From positions 69,876 through 133,875 of the forward strand of contig QPGA01000003.1 in NCBI GenBank assembly GCA_003332265.1: DNA of 64,000 nt. Direction: 5' to 3'. Position 1 is the stretch's first letter; every line of letters starts with the position of its first letter. Both the position numbers and the translations under genes were made by a program. The stretch comes from Candidatus Accumulibacter meliphilus. Lineage in GTDB: Bacteria > Pseudomonadota > Gammaproteobacteria > Burkholderiales > Rhodocyclaceae. This document shows, piece by piece, positions 61,582 to 64,000 of this stretch. The notes below the pieces were generated by a model. The model made no database searches, was not told the origin of the DNA, and saw only the letters and a program-made list of their open reading frames with translations.

Positions 61582-61697
61582 TCTCCCATCCTCCTCGCAA
61601 TGACGTGGGGGCGGGTGTGGCAGCGTGGAGCGAAACCGCGCGCCGATGGACAAGAACCCCACATCAGCTCATGGTGCTCTCGCCGTCTCTTTGTTGA

Positions 61698-62396
61698 CTA
61701 TGCAAGAGGAATCATTCGACAAACTTCCTCAGTGACTACCTGAAACTCCAGGCGAGGTAGGGCAACTATCTGTCCGTCGATGAGTACATCGGGAAAAGCA
61801 ATAACAAGGGGGGTTTCCTTGCCGATCGCTATGGGTGCGGTCTTTACAAGATAGCTTCGTTTCCCGATCAGGCGCTGGCCAAATATCGCTCCTTCATGCA
61901 AGGTGTCGTTGGCGCCGCGAAATGCCAATAGTGGCTCGAAGAGGTAACGATCAAGACCGGCATGCATTCCCGGACGCTTTGTACGCGGTCCGTCGACCGG
62001 TGATTCCTCGGACGACGAACAGATGCGGGTCCCGGCCTGAACACGGCACGAGACTTCGTATTCGATGCTTGCGATCTGCACCATTACCGGCTTCATGGCG
62101 CCAGCGGTGAGCTGAACTTTTCCGTCCAGGAAGCGCATTGTCGAGTTGTTGGCCAGTTCCACCGAAATGCACAGTTGAACCGCGCTTCCCGCCGCTGGCA
62201 GGTACTTGTCGCCGCAGAATGCGATCATCGCTGATGCCTGGTCGCCAAGCTTCAATCCGGCGTAGCCGGGCAGTTGTGTGTAGGTCTGCACGTACTTGCG
62301 GCTGTCAGGCGTTGGCTTGTAATACGATGCTACATGACAGCTGGAACAACCGGTCAGCAGAGAGGCGAGAACCAGCAGCTGTGAGCGAAGGATCAT
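61698..62396 (-). CDS. Lipoprotein of unknown function
   Basis: A 232-aa lipoprotein with lipobox SLLTGC (Cys17) right after the start. The open frame continues 322 codons upstream, antisense in phase with the patatin gene, but only the portion from ATG 62396 has a signal and sensible composition. The mature part looks beta-rich (VQLCISVELANNSTMRFLDG, VMVQIASIEYEVSCRVQAG) with several Cys. No family recognised. It lies 218 bases after the patatin-like lipoprotein on the same strand; both are predicted envelope lipoproteins and may work together. Confidence 0.65.
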   Translation of the reverse strand: MILRSQLLVLASLLTGCSSCHVASYYKPTPDSRKYVQTYTQLPGYAGLKLGDQASAMIAFCGDKYLPAAGSAVQLCISVELANNSTMRFLDGKVQLTAGAMKPVMVQIASIEYEVSCRVQAGTRICSSSEESPVDGPRTKRPGMHAGLDRYLFEPLLAFRGANDTLHEGAIFGQRLIGKRSYLVKTAPIAIGKETPLVIAFPDVLIDGQIVALPRLEFQVVTEEVCRMIPLA

Positions 62397-62614
62397 GGAT
62401 GGTCTCTTTTTCCGGCGTGGAGGGGCCCAGGTTCCGGGTTCAATCTGCAACACGCAGGGCCAGGTCTTGACTCTTTCCCAAGGCACGAGGGTAGACCCTG
62501 ACGCCGCGCTTCGCGGCGAGAATGGCGGGCCTTTCCTGCCTCGTGTGCGGCCTCGCCCGCTATCTCGGCAAGCTCGCTCGATGCGAAGAGCAAACTCATG
62601 CGTTCGGGCACAGG

Positions 62615-63991
62615 TCAGCGCGCTGGCGCCGGCTGACTTCCTCCCAGATCGCGGATGAAGCGCTGAAATTCCTGGTTGCTCAGCAAGAGCTCGCGACCGG
62701 CCGCGATCAATTCGTCGACCTGCGCCTCCTTTAACGAAAAGCTGGTCGGAATCTGGTTCAGGAAGAGTTTTCGCTGAGCTTGCGGGACGTTCTTGAAGTC
62801 GATGTCGACGAAATAGGATTCGACCGCTTGTCCGGGTGTTGACAGTTCCGCCGCCCAGCGCTTGATACTGCTCTGCATGAGGGCCATCGTTGCGGCGTTG
62901 GTGCGATGCAACTGGACGTCGGTCACCAGATTGACGGTATCGGCCATCGATGGCGGGGCCTTGCTCAGTTCCATGCCGTATTGCGGCGAAGTCGAGGCAT
63001 TGACCGAGATGACGATGAAACGTCGTCCGGGTACGCCGCCAAGCGAGCCGAGCAGATTTCTTGCGCCGCCGGCCAACTCGATCATTTCGTAGATTGCCAG
63101 GAGGCCCAGGTTGTCGGTAATGCCGCCGTCGACCAGGTGGATATAGCGGCGCTGGTCTTTGAGCGCGTAGCTGTTGAGGCCGTCGACGACATGCGCCAAC
63201 TGCGGCGAGCGGTTGGCACCGGTCTGCAAGTCTGTCAGGAAGGTTGGGGCGCGATCGCCACAGCCTTTGCGGTTTTCGAGCACCAGCGGATGAAACAGGA
63301 CCGGCACGGCGGATGAAGCAGTGACGGCGCTGGCAATCGGAAACGAAGACAGGTCCGAGCACAGCAGATCAAAGTAATCCTGGAGGAAGGAAAAGCGTAC
63401 GCCCCGACCGAGATCGGTGGCATTGATCACGATCAGCGGCCCGTCCCCCTGCTGCAGGTCAGCGAAGGTCGCGCCCTTGAACACACTGCCGTCGTAATAA
63501 TTGGCCGCCATCTCGGTACGGCCACGTTCGGAGAGCAACATTGCCGGGTCCAATAATCCCTGCATCAGTTCAGCGGAGATGTTACGGCGCAGGAAGTCCT
63601 TCTCGAAATCCGTAAAGATCTTGTCGCCATACAAGCCGAAATACGCGGCCGTGAAACTGCCGCCCGATACCGAGCTGATGGTGTCGATTTCGTCCAGCAG
63701 CCGTTGCGATTGTCCACCGAGCTCGATGCGGGTGTCGCGCAGCGCCTGCAGAACGCCGTAAGCCAGTGCGGCGGCACGGGTGCCGCCGCCAGAAAACGCC
63801 AGGATCATGGTCGCTTCGTCCGAGCGGCCGGAATGCACCGCTTGGGTGATCGAGTACCTACCGGGTGACTCGTCTTCGGCGATAATGGGTTCGTTGCTTA
63901 TCTTGCCGTACGACGCGCAGGCCGAAAGCAGCGGCAGGAAAAGTGCCAGCAAGACGGCGAGGTGCTGGCGGCCGAAGAGAGAACTGTTCAT
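62615..63991 (-). CDS. Patatin-like phospholipase, predicted lipoprotein
   Basis: A 458-aa protein with lipobox LLSAC (Cys25), the oxyanion Gly-rich loop FSGGGTRAAALAYG (about 67-80), the nucleophile elbow SSVSGGSF with Ser109, and the catalytic Asp in VDGGITDNLG. Patatins hydrolyse acyl ester bonds of lipids with a Ser-Asp dyad. The first Gly of GxSxG is Ser, a variant frequent in this subfamily. AGGA precedes the ATG, 9 bases from the window edge. Lipidation would place it at the envelope. Confidence 0.87.
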   Translation of the reverse strand: MNSSLFGRQHLAVLLALFLPLLSACASYGKISNEPIIAEDESPGRYSITQAVHSGRSDEATMILAFSGGGTRAAALAYGVLQALRDTRIELGGQSQRLLDEIDTISSVSGGSFTAAYFGLYGDKIFTDFEKDFLRRNISAELMQGLLDPAMLLSERGRTEMAANYYDGSVFKGATFADLQQGDGPLIVINATDLGRGVRFSFLQDYFDLLCSDLSSFPIASAVTASSAVPVLFHPLVLENRKGCGDRAPTFLTDLQTGANRSPQLAHVVDGLNSYALKDQRRYIHLVDGGITDNLGLLAIYEMIELAGGARNLLGSLGGVPGRRFIVISVNASTSPQYGMELSKAPPSMADTVNLVTDVQLHRTNAATMALMQSSIKRWAAELSTPGQAVESYFVDIDFKNVPQAQRKLFLNQIPTSFSLKEAQVDELIAAGRELLLSNQEFQRFIRDLGGSQPAPAR

Positions 63992-64000
63992 TGGATCCTG

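Larger units (their letters stand above)
61170..61697. other. Intergenic repeat-rich stretch after the cytochrome cluster
   Basis: About 530 bases without an intact gene. It holds a REP-like palindrome at 61288-61310 and an antitoxin fragment at 61522-61581 followed by CTCCTCGCAATGAC, which is the complement of a GTCATTGCGAGGAG motif common in bacterial interspersed palindromes. It reads as a zone where small elements have inserted and decayed. Confidence 0.5.

Noticed and set aside
62397-63362. Upstream extension of the 232-aa lipoprotein to 554 codons
   Set aside because: The added part is an out-of-frame reading of the patatin gene on the same strand; the lipobox follows the ATG at 62396.
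63640-63690. Loss of the first Gly in the patatin GxSxG motif
   Set aside because: SSVSGGSF with Ser at that position is common in this patatin subfamily, and Ser109, the oxyanion loop and DGG are intact, so it is not a sign of inactivation.

Overview
This window is high-GC chromosomal DNA of a Gram-negative bacterium. It most resembles a betaproteobacterium, and a Rhodocyclales or Candidatus Accumulibacter-like organism is plausible. The reasons are the gene order mlaFEDACB-ABC transporter-ibaG-murA, a DUF3579 gene, paired phasins (polyhydroxyalkanoate granules), an MSHA-type pilus cluster and many c-type cytochromes. The taxonomic call is an inference from gene content; there is no rRNA here. 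One tRNA, tRNA-Val(CAC), is present. No CRISPR array, prophage or complete insertion sequence was seen.

Layout. 1-6.1 kb: the 5' part of glnD, a citrate synthase paralogue that lacks a catalytic histidine, a monohaem DUF3365 protein, and a two-gene ATP-grasp/alpha-E operon behind a near-consensus sigma-54 promoter. 6.1-14.2 kb: tRNA-Val, a DUF3579 gene, then a long minus-strand envelope operon: Mla phospholipid transport, an ABC-2 exporter, an IbaG/BolA protein and MurA. 14.3-32.4 kb: an MSHA-like type IV pilus locus (ATPase MshM, secretin MshL, MshN, c-di-GMP-binding ATPase MshE, MshG, a GspL-like bitopic protein, PilO- and PilP-like proteins, minor prepilins and a major pilin). It is bracketed by a sigma-54 response regulator and a membrane histidine kinase, contains an adenylate cyclase, and has a sigma-54 promoter in front of the pilin.

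32.4-38.3 kb: a KefB-type antiporter with a frameshifted C-terminus, an LPS block (kdsD, lptC, lptA) from which kdsC and lptB are absent, and two phasin genes behind a perfect sigma-70 promoter. 38.3-51.8 kb: a CinA-like protein, an EI24 membrane protein, HrpA helicase, small ORFs, a ZntB/CorA transporter, aquaporin, a peroxiredoxin-like protein, gltX and a large diguanylate cyclase. 52.2-61.2 kb: a five-gene operon-like cluster of four di-haem cytochromes c and one lipoprotein, the most striking system here. 61.2-64 kb: repeat debris with an antitoxin fragment, then a lipoprotein and a patatin-like lipase.

Three copies of a ~125-bp intergenic repeat (6946-7069, 44533-44660, 48702-48828), each able to fold into three hairpins, tie distant parts of the window together. 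Themes worth following are sigma-54 control of two loci, second-messenger inputs (c-di-GMP and cAMP) next to a pilus, and the di-haem cytochrome cluster, which may carry out extracytoplasmic oxygenase or peroxidase chemistry.
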